The notes: generated by a model not told the origin, from the letters alone. 64,000 nucleotides of DNA from an uncultured Cohaesibacter sp. (GCF_963676485.1 NZ_OY781114.1:4790501-4854500); one strand, 5' to 3'. Numbered from the stretch's first letter, positions 25,096 through 34,962 are shown. A program made the numbers and translations.

Positions 25096-26880
25096 TCAGG
25101 TTGAGTTTGTTTCTCGATTCTGAAGCTCCTGTCGCGCAGATGCGGGCATGGACCTTGGGAAAAGAAGATCGACAAAACGCTCCGCTGTCGGCTGAGGCTC
25201 ATGGTTGGCAAGGCCCGGCCGTTCATTGGCTTCAATGAATACGTAATCCGGTTGTCTGTGATCTTTGACCATAAAGTCAATACCCGTTACGGGTATATCA
25301 ATGGCTTTCGCAGCCTGGATAGCGGCATATACAAGCTGCGGATGCACCTCTTCAGTTACATCAACAATCGTACCGCCTGTATGCAGATTGGCCGTTTTGC
25401 GCACCATAAGTTCCACACCGGCCTCAAGGATGGACTCCATCTTGTAGCCCGCAGTGGCAACACAGCGTTCCGTTTCAGCATCCTTTGGAATGACGCTCTC
25501 TCCACCGGTGGCTGCGGATCGTCTACGGCTCTGCTTCTCGATCAACTGGTCCACCGTGCTGCGTCCATCACCGATCACACGAGCAGGCAGACGCAGGGCC
25601 GCTGCGACGATTTTGTCGTCGATGACAACAAGCCGCAGATCATGGCCCTGATAGCATTCTTCCAGCAGAACATCTTCGCAAACCTGCGCCGCTCTATCGA
25701 TGGCTTCGAGCACTTCTTCAGGCTTGGTCAGACCAACGGAGATGCCTTTGCCCTGCTCTCCCCGTGCCGGTTTGACAACGAGTTGTCCATGCTTTTCCAA
25801 AAAGTCCTCAAGCTCTGCTTTGTCGCTATATTCAAGCTGCTCAGGGACGCGCACGCCTGCGGCTTCAACCACATTGCGTGTCATACGCTTGTCGTCACAA
25901 ATGGACATAGCAACGGCGCTGGTCAGATCCGTCAGAGACTCACGGCAGCGCACGGAGCGTCCGCCATGGCTGAGGCGGAAAAAGCCGTTGGCCGCATCCG
26001 TCACTTCCACATGAATGCCGCGCCGCAGCGCTTCATTGACGATGATCCGCGCATAGGGATTGAGCTCGGTTTCCGTTTGCTCGCCAACAAAAAGCTTTTC
26101 GTTGATCTCGTTCTTGCGCTTGACTGCAAAGACATTGACCCGACGAAATCCAAGCTTTTCATAAAGCGCAATGGCCTGATCGTTGTTGTGAAGCACCGAA
26201 AGATCCATGAAAGACGCACCGCGCGCCTTGAACTGTTCGGCAAGGCGCCGCACGAGAGATTCGCCCAATCCTGCATGTGGTGCACTTGGCGAAACAGCAA
26301 GACACCAAAGTGACGATCCATTGTCTGGATCATCAAAGGCCTTGGAATGGTCCACCCCCATGACGGAGCCCAGGATTTCGCCCGTCTGAGCGTCTTCGGC
26401 CACCAGCATGGTAACGGTTCCGGCATCCCTGTGAGACCAGAAAAATTCTGGCGGCACTGTCACCATACCCCGCTCGGCGAGAATGATGTTGATTGACTCG
26501 GCATCAGCCTCAGTGGAAAGCCGGCGGATGTGATAGGTCGACTTTCGTTGGCGTGCGGGACGATAGACCGACAGGTCCAACCGATAAGTATGGGACGGAT
26601 CGAGAAAATATTCCTGCGGAGCGTGGGCCAAAACCACATGCGGATCACGCACATAAAAGGCGATATCTCTCTGGTCCGGGCGCTCATTGCGCATTTCGTT
26701 GATCAGATCCTCCGGGGAGGCAAATGTATTGCCGAAAATCAACCGCCCCCAGCCGCAATCCAGAGCGACATTCTGGTGAGTGAGTTCATGGGATGAGTAG
26801 AGTGTACTCATCCCCTCTTGCCGGATGCGGCGCAAACGATGCTGCCCCAATGGTTTGGACTTTTCACGATCAGTAGACAT
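25096..26880 (-). CDS. ngg: N-acetylglutaminylglutamine synthetase
   Basis: A 594-residue two-domain enzyme. Residues about 95-250 are a GNAT acetyltransferase (SPSAPHAGLGESLVRRLAEQ acetyl-CoA loop), and residues about 290-585 are an ATP-grasp ligase (VVKPARGEQGKGISVGLTKP, then a DFMVKD/EANERPG end). It would acetylate glutamine and join a second glutamine, giving the dipeptide that the next enzyme amidates. The gene pair asnO-ngg has been shown to make NAGGN in Sinorhizobium meliloti and Pseudomonas aeruginosa. It lies four bases after the amidotransferase gene. Confidence 0.9.
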   Translation of the reverse strand: MSTDREKSKPLGQHRLRRIRQEGMSTLYSSHELTHQNVALDCGWGRLIFGNTFASPEDLINEMRNERPDQRDIAFYVRDPHVVLAHAPQEYFLDPSHTYRLDLSVYRPARQRKSTYHIRRLSTEADAESINIILAERGMVTVPPEFFWSHRDAGTVTMLVAEDAQTGEILGSVMGVDHSKAFDDPDNGSSLWCLAVSPSAPHAGLGESLVRRLAEQFKARGASFMDLSVLHNNDQAIALYEKLGFRRVNVFAVKRKNEINEKLFVGEQTETELNPYARIIVNEALRRGIHVEVTDAANGFFRLSHGGRSVRCRESLTDLTSAVAMSICDDKRMTRNVVEAAGVRVPEQLEYSDKAELEDFLEKHGQLVVKPARGEQGKGISVGLTKPEEVLEAIDRAAQVCEDVLLEECYQGHDLRLVVIDDKIVAAALRLPARVIGDGRSTVDQLIEKQSRRRSAATGGESVIPKDAETERCVATAGYKMESILEAGVELMVRKTANLHTGGTIVDVTEEVHPQLVYAAIQAAKAIDIPVTGIDFMVKDHRQPDYVFIEANERPGLANHEPQPTAERFVDLLFPRSMPASARQELQNRETNST

Positions 26881-26884
26881 GATC

Positions 26885-28660
26885 CTAATCCTTCAGTGCC
26901 TGCAACCACATTTCCAGAAGCGCAACCTGCCACAGCTCAGAACCGCGCAGCGGTGTGATATGGTCAGAGGGTGCCTCGAACAATGTATCCAGATAGGATT
27001 GCTGGAAAATACCGCGTTCCCTTGCTTCCTGCGAGGTCAGCGCATCCTTGACCATTTCCAGATAGGGGCCCTCGATATATTTGAGCGCCGGAACAGGGAA
27101 ATAGCCCTTTGGCCTGTCAATCACCGCAGATGGGATGACTTTGCGCGCAGCCTCCTTGAGCACGCCCTTGCCGCCATGGGCGAGCTTGTGACGGCTCGGC
27201 ATACGGCCTGCCAGTTCCACCACTTCATGATCAAGAAATGGCACGCGCGCTTCAAGCCCCCAAGCCATGGTCATATTGTCCACGCGCTTGACCGGATCAT
27301 CCACCAGCATCACGTTGGTATCAAGGCGCAGGGCCTTGTCGACAGGATCAGGCGCACCCGGGCGGGCAAAATGCTCGGCAACGAAGGACAGGCTGGCATT
27401 CTTGTCTGCCAGATAGTCCGGATTGAGATGGCTGGCCATGGTCTTGTGGTTCCGGTCAAAGAAGGACAGTGCATAGCTTTCCACCGGACTGGAAGTGGCC
27501 TGCAGCGGCGGATACCAATGATAGCCCCCAAAGACCTCGTCTGCCCCCTGCCCCGACTGCACGACCTTGATCGATTTGGCAACCTCACGGCTCAGCAGAT
27601 AGAAGCCGATATTGTCATAGGAAACCATCGGCTCGGACATTGCCTTGATGGCCCCGGGCAGATTTTCCATCATCTCGCTGGACGGGATATGGATCTTGTG
27701 ATGGTCGGTGCCATAATGCTTGGCAATCAGGTCTGAATATTCAAACTCATTGCCCTTTTCGTTATTGGCATCTTCAAAGCCAATCGAATAAGTCGAAAGA
27801 CCTGTCTGTCCCTGCTCGGCCAGCAGGCCAACGATCATCGAGCTATCAACGCCACCAGAGAGCAACACGCCGACCGGCACGTCACAGACCATGCGGCGCT
27901 GCACCGAGGTACGCAAACTATCGAGCAACAGGTCGCACCATTCCTCTTCGCTGCGATCTTCGTCTTCCTGCGAACGCTCGAAGGTCGGTACCCAATATTG
28001 TTTCTCGCTGGAGGAGCCATCGGCCTCGACAATGCGGATGGTTGCCGCCGGCAGCTTGCGCACACCTTCAAGGATGGTGTGCGGAGCCGGCACCACCGCA
28101 TGCCATGTCATGTAATGATGAAGCGCCACACGGTCGATCGAGCGATCCACATCGCCACCAGCCAGAATGGACTGCAGCGAGGAGGCAAAGCGCAGGTGCT
28201 TGTCGCTTTCATTGAGATAGAGCGGCTTGATGCCAAAGCGGTCGCGCACCAGAATGGTCCGCCCGCTCAGCTCTTCATGGATAACAAAAGCAAACATACC
28301 CTGCAGACGCGGAATGGCATCTTCGCCCCATTCGGCCCATGCCTTGAGAATGACTTCGGTATCGCCAGAGGATTTGAACGTGTGCCCCTTGCCTTCAAGC
28401 TCGGACCGCAACTCCGGGTAGTTGTAGATACAGCCATTGAACACCATCGCAAGACCGGTCGATTGATCAACAAACGGCTGCGCTGATGCATCGGACAGGT
28501 CGATGATTTTTAATCGGCGGTGCCCCATGCCCATGTTGTTTCTGAAAAAGGTCCCTGATGCGTCTGGCCCTCTCGAGGCCAGGCGGTCTGTCATAGACTC
28601 GATTTTTTCTACCTGAGGACTGGATCCATCGAATCTGACTTCGCCGCAAATACCACACAT
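26885..28660 (-). CDS. asnO: N-acetylglutaminylglutamine amidotransferase (asparagine synthase-like)
   Basis: A 591-residue class II glutamine amidotransferase fused to an asparagine-synthetase-type domain; it forms the terminal amide of NAGGN. The start at 28660 is chosen because the glutaminase nucleophile must be residue 2 (MCGICGE), even though an ATG at 28672 lies closer to the AAGGAG site. The PP-loop is LLSGGVDSSMIVGLL near residue 272, and AMVFNGCIYNYPELR is the glutaminase substrate loop. It opens a three-gene operon with ngg and the M42 peptidase and faces a MarR regulator. Confidence 0.9.
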   Translation of the reverse strand: MCGICGEVRFDGSSPQVEKIESMTDRLASRGPDASGTFFRNNMGMGHRRLKIIDLSDASAQPFVDQSTGLAMVFNGCIYNYPELRSELEGKGHTFKSSGDTEVILKAWAEWGEDAIPRLQGMFAFVIHEELSGRTILVRDRFGIKPLYLNESDKHLRFASSLQSILAGGDVDRSIDRVALHHYMTWHAVVPAPHTILEGVRKLPAATIRIVEADGSSSEKQYWVPTFERSQEDEDRSEEEWCDLLLDSLRTSVQRRMVCDVPVGVLLSGGVDSSMIVGLLAEQGQTGLSTYSIGFEDANNEKGNEFEYSDLIAKHYGTDHHKIHIPSSEMMENLPGAIKAMSEPMVSYDNIGFYLLSREVAKSIKVVQSGQGADEVFGGYHWYPPLQATSSPVESYALSFFDRNHKTMASHLNPDYLADKNASLSFVAEHFARPGAPDPVDKALRLDTNVMLVDDPVKRVDNMTMAWGLEARVPFLDHEVVELAGRMPSRHKLAHGGKGVLKEAARKVIPSAVIDRPKGYFPVPALKYIEGPYLEMVKDALTSQEARERGIFQQSYLDTLFEAPSDHITPLRGSELWQVALLEMWLQALKD

Positions 28661-28690
28661 AAGCTCTATCATTCTCCTTCTGATTGTTTG

Positions 28691-28714
28691 ACTAGTAATT
28701 ATTAGTACACTAAT
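28691..28714. promoter_or_regulatory. Palindromic operator between asnO and the MarR gene
   Basis: ACTAGTAATTATTAGT (28691-28706) is a palindrome at 14 of 16 positions, and TTAGT-AC-ACTAA (28702-28713) forms a second one overlapping it. The 95-base divergent space has little else. MarR proteins bind palindromes of 16-20 bases near their own promoter, so control of both asnO and the MarR gene is likely. Confidence 0.55.
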
Positions 28715-28767
28715 CTTTAATATACAACAGTTTGGACAAAATTTGGTTCCATCACAAAAAATAGATA

Positions 28768-29268
28768 ATGACGATGACCCCCAATGAAGAAATGCGTGTC
28801 GTGCTCAAATCAATCCGCACGATTGCCAGAGCCCTCGATATCCATTCCCGCTTTTTGAACAAAAAGAGCGGGCTAACGCTGCCCCAACTCATCATTCTGC
28901 GCTGTGTGCGTGATTTGGGAGACCCTACCGGCAGCGCGATTTCAAAACAGGTCGACCTGTCGCCACCCACCGTGCTGGGTATTCTGGACAAGTTGGCCGC
29001 CAAGGGACTCATTGAGCGCATCCGGCCAGAAACCAATCGTCGCGTGGTTATTTCCAAATTGACCGATGCGGGCAAAGCGCTTCTGGAGCAGGCCCCTTCC
29101 CCTTTGGGAGACACATTTGCCCGACACTATTTCGAATTGCCTGAAGATGAGCGTGAGCGGATCATGTCCACCCTGCTGCATGTTGCAGAATTGACGAAAG
29201 ATGATGGTCTGGAGCAAAAAGCCAAACTGGTCGATAGCACCAAGGGGCACGAGAATCTGCTCGTCTGA
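28768..29268 (+). CDS. MarR-family transcriptional regulator
   Basis: A 166-residue winged-helix regulator. The DNA-binding core is DLSPPTVLGILDKLAAKGLIERI (split as SPPTVLGILDKL and KGLIERIRPETNRR), followed by the wing and dimer helices. It faces the NAGGN operon across a short region with palindromes, so osmotic control of that operon through this protein is a sensible guess. No strong ribosome site is seen, and the ATG at 28774 is an alternative start. Confidence 0.88.
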   Translation: MTMTPNEEMRVVLKSIRTIARALDIHSRFLNKKSGLTLPQLIILRCVRDLGDPTGSAISKQVDLSPPTVLGILDKLAAKGLIERIRPETNRRVVISKLTDAGKALLEQAPSPLGDTFARHYFELPEDERERIMSTLLHVAELTKDDGLEQKAKLVDSTKGHENLLV

Positions 29269-29302
29269 CGACTTCTTTTCCCGTCAGTGCGCCCCTTGAC
29301 TG

Positions 29303-29323
29303 CATAAGGGCTCAGCCCTTATG
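29303..29323. terminator. Bidirectional hairpin between convergent MarR and decarboxylase genes
   Basis: CATAAGGGC (29303-29311) pairs perfectly with GCCCTTATG (29315-29323) around a TCA loop. It overlaps the decarboxylase stop codon. There is no T-run on either side, so termination strength is uncertain. Confidence 0.5.
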
Positions 29324-31001
29324 TGCGTGGCCCACGACGAGGCCCATAGTCCAGCTCAGCCGTCTTCGGACCGAAGACCTTGAGCGGCTCGGGGGCATCA
29401 AACGGGTCGAGATGAACCTCGATGAAGCAAGCGCAGTCCACTTTTTCGCATTGCTCAAGCGCTTTGGCTAGGTCCCCTTCGGTTTTTACCGATGCCGTAA
29501 AAGCCTCTGCCTCTGGCGCGAATGCCTTGATCAACGCGGTGTAGTTCCAATTGGCCACATCATTGTACGTGGCGTTCATGCCCTGAATATAACGCTCGAT
29601 GGTGTAGCCACGGTTATTGATCAGAAAAATGATTGGCTTCAACCCTTCACGCAGAATGGTCGAGAGCTCTTGTGCAGTGAGCTGGAAGGAGCCATCCCCG
29701 ATAAAGAGGATCTGCCGACGTTCGGGCCTAGCTAGCATCGTTCCTAGCAAGGCCGGTAATGTGTAGCCGATCGCTCCCCATACCATCTGCGAGAGATAGC
29801 TCACGCCTTGTGGCAGTTTGACCCCGGTCATGGCGATATTCGAGGTGCCATTTTCGGCCAAAACCACGTCTCCTTCTTCAAAGAAATCGCTCACGATGGG
29901 CCAAAAGCGCTTTTGCGAAAGAGGCTGCTCTGCATCAATCTCGACAGGCAAAGAAGTTTGGGATCGTAAGGCTACGGACGGCGCAGCACGCTCGTCTATG
30001 CTATCGGCAAGGCGGGAAATCAGTTCGCCTGCCATGACCCCTTCAAACACTTCACCGCCAATTGTCGAACTGTGGCCTCTGATGGAGATGACCGTTTCAG
30101 CGGGCATCTGATCGATGAATTGCAGCGTACTGGCTTCCACAAAGCTTGGCGCCGTAACGAACAGACAATCCGACTTTTCAATGATATCACGCACTTGCGG
30201 CGCTGAGGCTGCGCCATTATAGACGCCTGCAAAAAGGGGCGAAGCTTCGCTCAAAATGGCCTTGCCAGACCGGAATGACGCATAGGGGATCTTGTATTTC
30301 TCCACCAGACGGGCCAGCGCATCACTATACCCGGTGCGGTCCACATCCATGTCAATCAAAACGGCCGGGCGGTCAGCCTGAGACAAGCATCTGAGCACCA
30401 ACGCAAGGGCACTTTCAAGGCTCTCGCTATCGCTCTGCGGAATGGACAAGTCCAGAGGGCGATCCGGTGCGTCGATCATCAAATGGGAAATGTTGGACGG
30501 AATCTGGATGAAGACCGGCTGGCGCTCAATCCAGCAGATCTTCAGAATGCGATCAATTTCAAAAGCCGCGTTGGCTGGTGTCAGGCGGGTTTGCGCCACA
30601 GTGAATTCGCGCACGCTGTTCATGACATTGTCGAAATTGCCTTCGGCCAGAGAATGGTGAATGCGCAGGCGTCCTTCCATGGCATAGAGAGGGGGCGCAC
30701 CAGAAATGAAAACCATCGGCACATTCTCTGCGCAGGCACCGGCCACCCCGCAAAGGGCAGACAGATCCCCCACCCCGTAGGTTGTTATCATGGCCGAGAT
30801 CCGGTTGAGACGGGCATAGCCATCGGCAGCATAGGCGGAATTGAGCTCATTGCAGTTACCAACGAAGCTTAGCCCTTCCACCTCGTCGATCTGATCGAGC
30901 ATCTGTAAGGTGAAGTCGCCAGGCACACCAAAAATATGCCCGATACCCATTTCCTTCAAACGCATGAATAGATAATTGCCAATGCTCGTCTTCTTAGTCA
31001 C
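29319..31001 (-). CDS. ThDP-dependent alpha-keto acid decarboxylase (pyruvate/indolepyruvate decarboxylase-like)
   Basis: A decarboxylase of about 560 residues that turns a 2-oxo acid into an aldehyde. The N-terminal pyrimidine domain carries the catalytic glutamate in NCNELNSAYAADGYAR near residue 60. The C-terminal domain holds the ThDP motif GDGSFQLTAQELSTI with INNRGYTIE about 30 residues on. I chose the GTG at 31001 (GGGG upstream); a TTG at 31013 is the other option, and no ATG suits. The substrate (pyruvate, phenylpyruvate or indolepyruvate) cannot be read from sequence. It is a single gene, not in an operon with its neighbours. Confidence 0.82.
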   Translation of the reverse strand: MTKKTSIGNYLFMRLKEMGIGHIFGVPGDFTLQMLDQIDEVEGLSFVGNCNELNSAYAADGYARLNRISAMITTYGVGDLSALCGVAGACAENVPMVFISGAPPLYAMEGRLRIHHSLAEGNFDNVMNSVREFTVAQTRLTPANAAFEIDRILKICWIERQPVFIQIPSNISHLMIDAPDRPLDLSIPQSDSESLESALALVLRCLSQADRPAVLIDMDVDRTGYSDALARLVEKYKIPYASFRSGKAILSEASPLFAGVYNGAASAPQVRDIIEKSDCLFVTAPSFVEASTLQFIDQMPAETVISIRGHSSTIGGEVFEGVMAGELISRLADSIDERAAPSVALRSQTSLPVEIDAEQPLSQKRFWPIVSDFFEEGDVVLAENGTSNIAMTGVKLPQGVSYLSQMVWGAIGYTLPALLGTMLARPERRQILFIGDGSFQLTAQELSTILREGLKPIIFLINNRGYTIERYIQGMNATYNDVANWNYTALIKAFAPEAEAFTASVKTEGDLAKALEQCEKVDCACFIEVHLDPFDAPEPLKVFGPKTAELDYGPRRGPRT

Positions 31002-31142
31002 TTGCGGCCCCAAAACTTTTTCTGATCAATTTGCTTATGGATAAAGATAGCCAGAACGGCTGAAGCGATCATGACCACTGGACCCTGCTTTGTCCAGACG
31101 CAACTGATCGCTTCAGCACTTTGTTTGGGGCTGCCTTGCAAG

Positions 31143-32108
31143 TTACGAGGCAGAGCTCAGAAGCGCCTCTATATGAGCTGGGCCGGTTGGGCGAATTCCG
31201 TTCGGGTTCAGAGCCTTGATGGAATAGTAGCCGCGAGTGATATGATCCATATTGACGGTATCAATGATGCCCGGCAGTCGCAGGATCCGTTCCATATAGG
31301 CAGAGAGTCTTGGATAGTCCCTGATCTGCTTGCGGTTGGTTTTGAAAAGACCATGATAGGCCGCATCAAAGCGGATCAGGGTCACGAACGTGCGAATATC
31401 TGTTTCGGTTAGGCGGCTGCCAAAGAGGAAATCCCCCTCAAGACGCGCTTCCAGACTATCCAGCGTTTCAAACACGCCATCAACGGCTTCATCATAAGCC
31501 TGCTGGGTTGTCGCAAAACCAGCTTTATAGACCCCGTTGTTTAGCTTTTCATAGATCACCGGATTGAGCGCATCGATTTCTTCCTGAAGGTCTTCAGGAT
31601 AAAGACGCAAATCTGAGGGCACCATATGCTCGAAGGCGGTATCAAGCATTCTCAAGATATCCGCGCTCTCGTTGTTGACCATGACATTGCGCTTCATGTC
31701 CCACAGAGCTGGCACCGTTGCACGACCAGTGAAATGCGGGTCGGCGCGCGTGTATAGCTCGTGAAGATAGGTCGAACCGAAAAGAGGGTCTTCCTCAGCT
31801 CCGGGATAGCCGCCAAAGGTCCACCCCTGATCGGTCAAGGTGGGGTTGACCACGGTGATCGGAATAATCGCTTCCAACCCCTTAAGCTTGCGGGCAATCA
31901 GAGTGCGGCAAGCCCATGGGCAGATCAGCGCCACATAAAGACGATAGCGCCCGGCTTCCGCTTCAAAGCCCCCTTCTCCGGTCGGACCAGGAGCACCATC
32001 TGGCGTGATCCAGTTTCGGAAGCTTGAGGTCTGGCGCACAAAGCGTCCATCCTTGTCGGATTTTTGCACTGGCTGCCAGTCTTTTGTCCATGTTCCATCG
32101 ATCAGCAT
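31143..32108 (-). CDS. Glutathionyl-hydroquinone reductase (YqjG/ECM4-type glutathione transferase)
   Basis: A 321-residue Xi-class glutathione transferase that reduces glutathionyl-hydroquinones. The catalytic cysteine is C63 in LICPWACR; many relatives read CPWAHR, so the cysteine at position 67 is a small difference. The N-terminal RQTSSFRNWIT and the C-terminal FVTLIRFDAAYHGLFKTN block are family marks. It lies next to an extradiol dioxygenase on the same strand, suggesting a role with quinones or catechols. Confidence 0.88.
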   Translation of the reverse strand: MLIDGTWTKDWQPVQKSDKDGRFVRQTSSFRNWITPDGAPGPTGEGGFEAEAGRYRLYVALICPWACRTLIARKLKGLEAIIPITVVNPTLTDQGWTFGGYPGAEEDPLFGSTYLHELYTRADPHFTGRATVPALWDMKRNVMVNNESADILRMLDTAFEHMVPSDLRLYPEDLQEEIDALNPVIYEKLNNGVYKAGFATTQQAYDEAVDGVFETLDSLEARLEGDFLFGSRLTETDIRTFVTLIRFDAAYHGLFKTNRKQIRDYPRLSAYMERILRLPGIIDTVNMDHITRGYYSIKALNPNGIRPTGPAHIEALLSSAS

Positions 32109-32195
32109 GGGGGCTCCTATTCTTTCTTTTCGCTTTGTCTATGTTGTGTTTTTTTGCGAATATTGGTCTTCTTGCGGGTGTCCGGGCTTCTTTGG

Positions 32196-33020
32196 TCAGG
32201 CGCTATGGAAGATGAAAGACCGCATGGAAACAGATCCAAGATCAATGCTCTCGGTCATAAAGGTCAGATCGTCTTTTTTATCCGAAGCACCGGCGATGGT
32301 GAGCGCAGGCAGATAGTGGTCCAGGGTCGGATGGGCGAACTGCAGCAGGGTTCCCAGCTCTTCAGGATCGGAAAGTGCCTTGAAGTCGCCATTGGACAGC
32401 TTGTCCGCAAAGAGCGTATCAAATTCCAGAGCGAAATCCTGCGCTTTGCCGCCGAACCGCATGGCGCGCAGATTATGCACCACGTTGCCAGACCCTAGGA
32501 TCAACACGCCACGCTCGCGCAACTGGGCAAGCGTCTTGCCGATTTCAAGATGCCAGGACAGTGGCTTGGTCATATCAATCGAAAGCTGAAACACGGGCAC
32601 ATCGGCTTCTGGATAGAGATGCTTCAGCACGGACCAAGCGCCATGATCAAGGCCCCAACGGTCATCTTCCTGCGCATGGTGGCTGGCAAGCAGCGCAACC
32701 ACATCACGCGCCAGCTTCGGATCGCCCTTGGCCGGATATTGCTGGGCGAAGAGTTCTTCAGGGAAGCCGTAAAAATCATGGATGGTTTTAGGCAGCTTTG
32801 ATACATCGACGAGCGTCGAGCCCTGGGTCATCCAGTGGGCGGAGACCACAAGGATAGCCTGTGGTCGCGGCAGTGTTTCGCCAAGCAGGCTCCAGCTTTT
32901 GCTATAGATGGTGTCCTCGAGCGCATTCATCGGGTTGCCATGACCAAGAAAGACCACCGGCATACGATCAGACAGCTCAAGACCATCGCGAAGACGTTGA
33001 AGGGAATGGGTAACGCTCAT
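32196..33020 (-). CDS. 4,5-DOPA dioxygenase extradiol-like (LigB family)
   Basis: A 274-residue LigB-superfamily protein like E. coli YgiD, a non-haem iron or zinc enzyme acting on catechols such as L-DOPA. Metal-ligand histidines are in FLGHGNPMNALE (H27) and VVSAHWMTQGS (H62), with GLDHGAWSVLKHLYP near residue 125 and ILGSGNVVHNLRAM near 178. A LysR gene 155 bases upstream on the same strand may control it. Confidence 0.87.
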   Translation of the reverse strand: MSVTHSLQRLRDGLELSDRMPVVFLGHGNPMNALEDTIYSKSWSLLGETLPRPQAILVVSAHWMTQGSTLVDVSKLPKTIHDFYGFPEELFAQQYPAKGDPKLARDVVALLASHHAQEDDRWGLDHGAWSVLKHLYPEADVPVFQLSIDMTKPLSWHLEIGKTLAQLRERGVLILGSGNVVHNLRAMRFGGKAQDFALEFDTLFADKLSNGDFKALSDPEELGTLLQFAHPTLDHYLPALTIAGASDKKDDLTFMTESIDLGSVSMRSFIFHSA

Positions 33021-33175
33021 TGTCTTTCTCCTTTGATGCGGTTTTTCATGGAGTGGCGACTGCGCCCCACTTATTGTTTTCTTGTTTGTCTGGCGTGAAT
33101 ATGGCCCCTTCTATCTAAGAATAAAATAGATATTATATTGAATAACTATCCTCATTTTGTTCTCAATCAAACCAC

Positions 33176-34072
33176 TCAGAATGGACTGTTGGTCTTGATG
33201 TCTTCCAAGGCAAAATCAATGAGCGCCCGCACCTTGCGCGGCAGCACGGTTCCGTCCAGATAGACGGCACTCAATGGGGCCGAGAGTCCCTGATAGCTGC
33301 GCAGCAATGGTACGAGCCGCCCTTCTGATAGATCATCGGCAACAATAAAGCGCGGGCAATAGGCAATGGCATCCCCTGCCACGGCCCAATCCCGCGCGAC
33401 CTTGGCGCTGTTGACGACAAAGCGACGCTTGAGAACAACGTCGGCATGCTCGCCCTCTTTGACGAAGACCCATCGTGTCGGGTCACGCCGGTTGGAGTCC
33501 ACCATGCAGATATGGTCAAGGAGATCTTGGGGCGCGGATGGCTCGCCATGCTTTTTGATATAATCCGGCGAAGCCACAAGGGTTGAACTCATGTCTCCAA
33601 GCTTGCGCATTTTGAGCGAGGAGACGCTTGGCGTGCCTATGCGAAAAGCAAGATCGATACCGTCTCGGGCGAGATCGACATAGGCATCGCTGAGGCGCAA
33701 GTCGACATTCATTTGCGGGTGAAGACCAACGAACCGGCGCACCATATCGCCGACATAAATTTCGCCGAAGGAAACAGGAGCAGAAATGCGCACGAGGCCG
33801 GAGAGCCCCTTGGATTCTTCGCGCACAGAGCCGATCAGATCATCCAGCTCATCCAGCAAGGCCGGCGCACGGGCCAGAAGGTCTTCCCCCACCGGGGTGA
33901 GCCCCACCTTGCGTGTGGTCCTTTGCAACAGTCGCGCACCGATCCGCGCTTCCAGTTCGGCGACATATTTCGATGTCAGGCGATTGGAAATCCCCATACG
34001 CTCCGCCGCATCGGTGAAGGAACCGGTTTGCGCTGTGGCAACAAATGCCTTTAGGCCATCGACGAGATCCAT
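33176..34072 (-). CDS. LysR-family transcriptional regulator
   Basis: A 298-residue regulator with the helix-turn-helix FTDAAERMGISNRLTSKYV and a substrate-binding domain including LVRISAPVSFGEIYV. The start at 34072 (MDLVDGLKAF) fits the family; an upstream in-frame start at 34123 would add 17 unlikely residues. It belongs to the CrgA/AphB-like group that often controls oxidoreductases. The downstream dioxygenase and reductase are candidate targets. Confidence 0.9.
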   Translation of the reverse strand: MDLVDGLKAFVATAQTGSFTDAAERMGISNRLTSKYVAELEARIGARLLQRTTRKVGLTPVGEDLLARAPALLDELDDLIGSVREESKGLSGLVRISAPVSFGEIYVGDMVRRFVGLHPQMNVDLRLSDAYVDLARDGIDLAFRIGTPSVSSLKMRKLGDMSSTLVASPDYIKKHGEPSAPQDLLDHICMVDSNRRDPTRWVFVKEGEHADVVLKRRFVVNSAKVARDWAVAGDAIAYCPRFIVADDLSEGRLVPLLRSYQGLSAPLSAVYLDGTVLPRKVRALIDFALEDIKTNSPF

Positions 34073-34522
34073 GAGACACTCCCTTTTAAGAACAATATGG
34101 CGACAATAAATCCATATAATCACTCTTTCAAAGGAAATTACGCGTTATTAGGCATGAGCTTGGACACTATCCTGTTTCGCTTTCCAGAATGACGCTCAAG
34201 GGTCCTGCTGGCACTAAGAATAGTGCCTCATCCAGCCCGGCATAAAGCGCGCCTCGCCCCCATCGGACCAGAGAGCCTCCACTGAGCGTGCTGGGACATT
34301 TGGAAGAGCGCATGGCCATGCCTGATATTACTTATGATGCTGGCGCCCGTGCCGGTTGGGCTCTGATCAAACAGCCGACATCCAAGGAAATCCGCTATTG
34401 TAGGAAGAAGAGAATAGAGATTATCGAAACGGATGTTTCTGACTTTATGGAGAAAACAGCTATTCCCGTTTCGTCTTGCACTATGCTATAACGTTGCAAA
34501 TTCAAATGTGTGGGGACACATA
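34073..34522. other. Non-coding gap between LysR and bacteriohemerythrin genes
   Basis: About 450 bases between divergent genes. Short open frames here lack family features. I see an AT-rich stretch but no firm operator, RNA or repeat. Confidence 0.5.
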
Positions 34523-34936
34523 ATGGCATTGATCGAGTGGGAAGAAGGCCGGCACCTTGTCGGCGTTGAAGAAATGGACTCTGTCCATCAGGAATTTACT
34601 TTGATTGTAAACAGGCTGGGTGAAACGCAAGACCCTGCCATTTTCAAATCTTTGTTCATACAACTCCTGGAACACACGCAAGCACATTTCGCTCTTGAAG
34701 AACAGTTCATGGAGGAAACAGGCTTCAGAGGGCATAAAGACCATCGTGCCGAGCATGAACGTGTTCTCAAGCAGATGCACTATATCAATGAAAAGGTGCA
34801 AGCGGGAAAGCTCGACTTCGGGCGCGCCTTTGTCGAAGATTTGCCGCGCTGGTTTGATTTGCATGCCGATACAATGGATACGGCCTTGGCATCTCATTTG
34901 AAAACAATGCCCGAAACGGACAGTTTCACAGTTTGA
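34523..34936 (+). CDS. Bacteriohemerythrin
   Basis: A 137-residue four-helix oxygen- or iron-binding protein. The di-iron ligand set is complete: H22, H55, E59, H74, H78, H114 and D118. It is a single-domain protein with no fused sensor. The ATG at 34523 follows GGGGA by a normal distance; the in-frame start at 34433 lies in sequence without family similarity. Roles proposed for the family include oxygen delivery and oxygen sensing. Confidence 0.88.
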   Translation: MALIEWEEGRHLVGVEEMDSVHQEFTLIVNRLGETQDPAIFKSLFIQLLEHTQAHFALEEQFMEETGFRGHKDHRAEHERVLKQMHYINEKVQAGKLDFGRAFVEDLPRWFDLHADTMDTALASHLKTMPETDSFTV

Positions 34937-34943
34937 CTTCCAT

Positions 34944-34962
34944 GGCTTTATGAAAAGCCTTT
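34944..34962. terminator. Small hairpin between hemerythrin and PhnM-like genes
   Basis: GGCTTT (34944-34949) pairs with AAAGCC (34954-34959), followed by a short T-run in the plus direction. It lies between convergent stops only 24 bases apart and could end the hemerythrin message. Confidence 0.4.
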
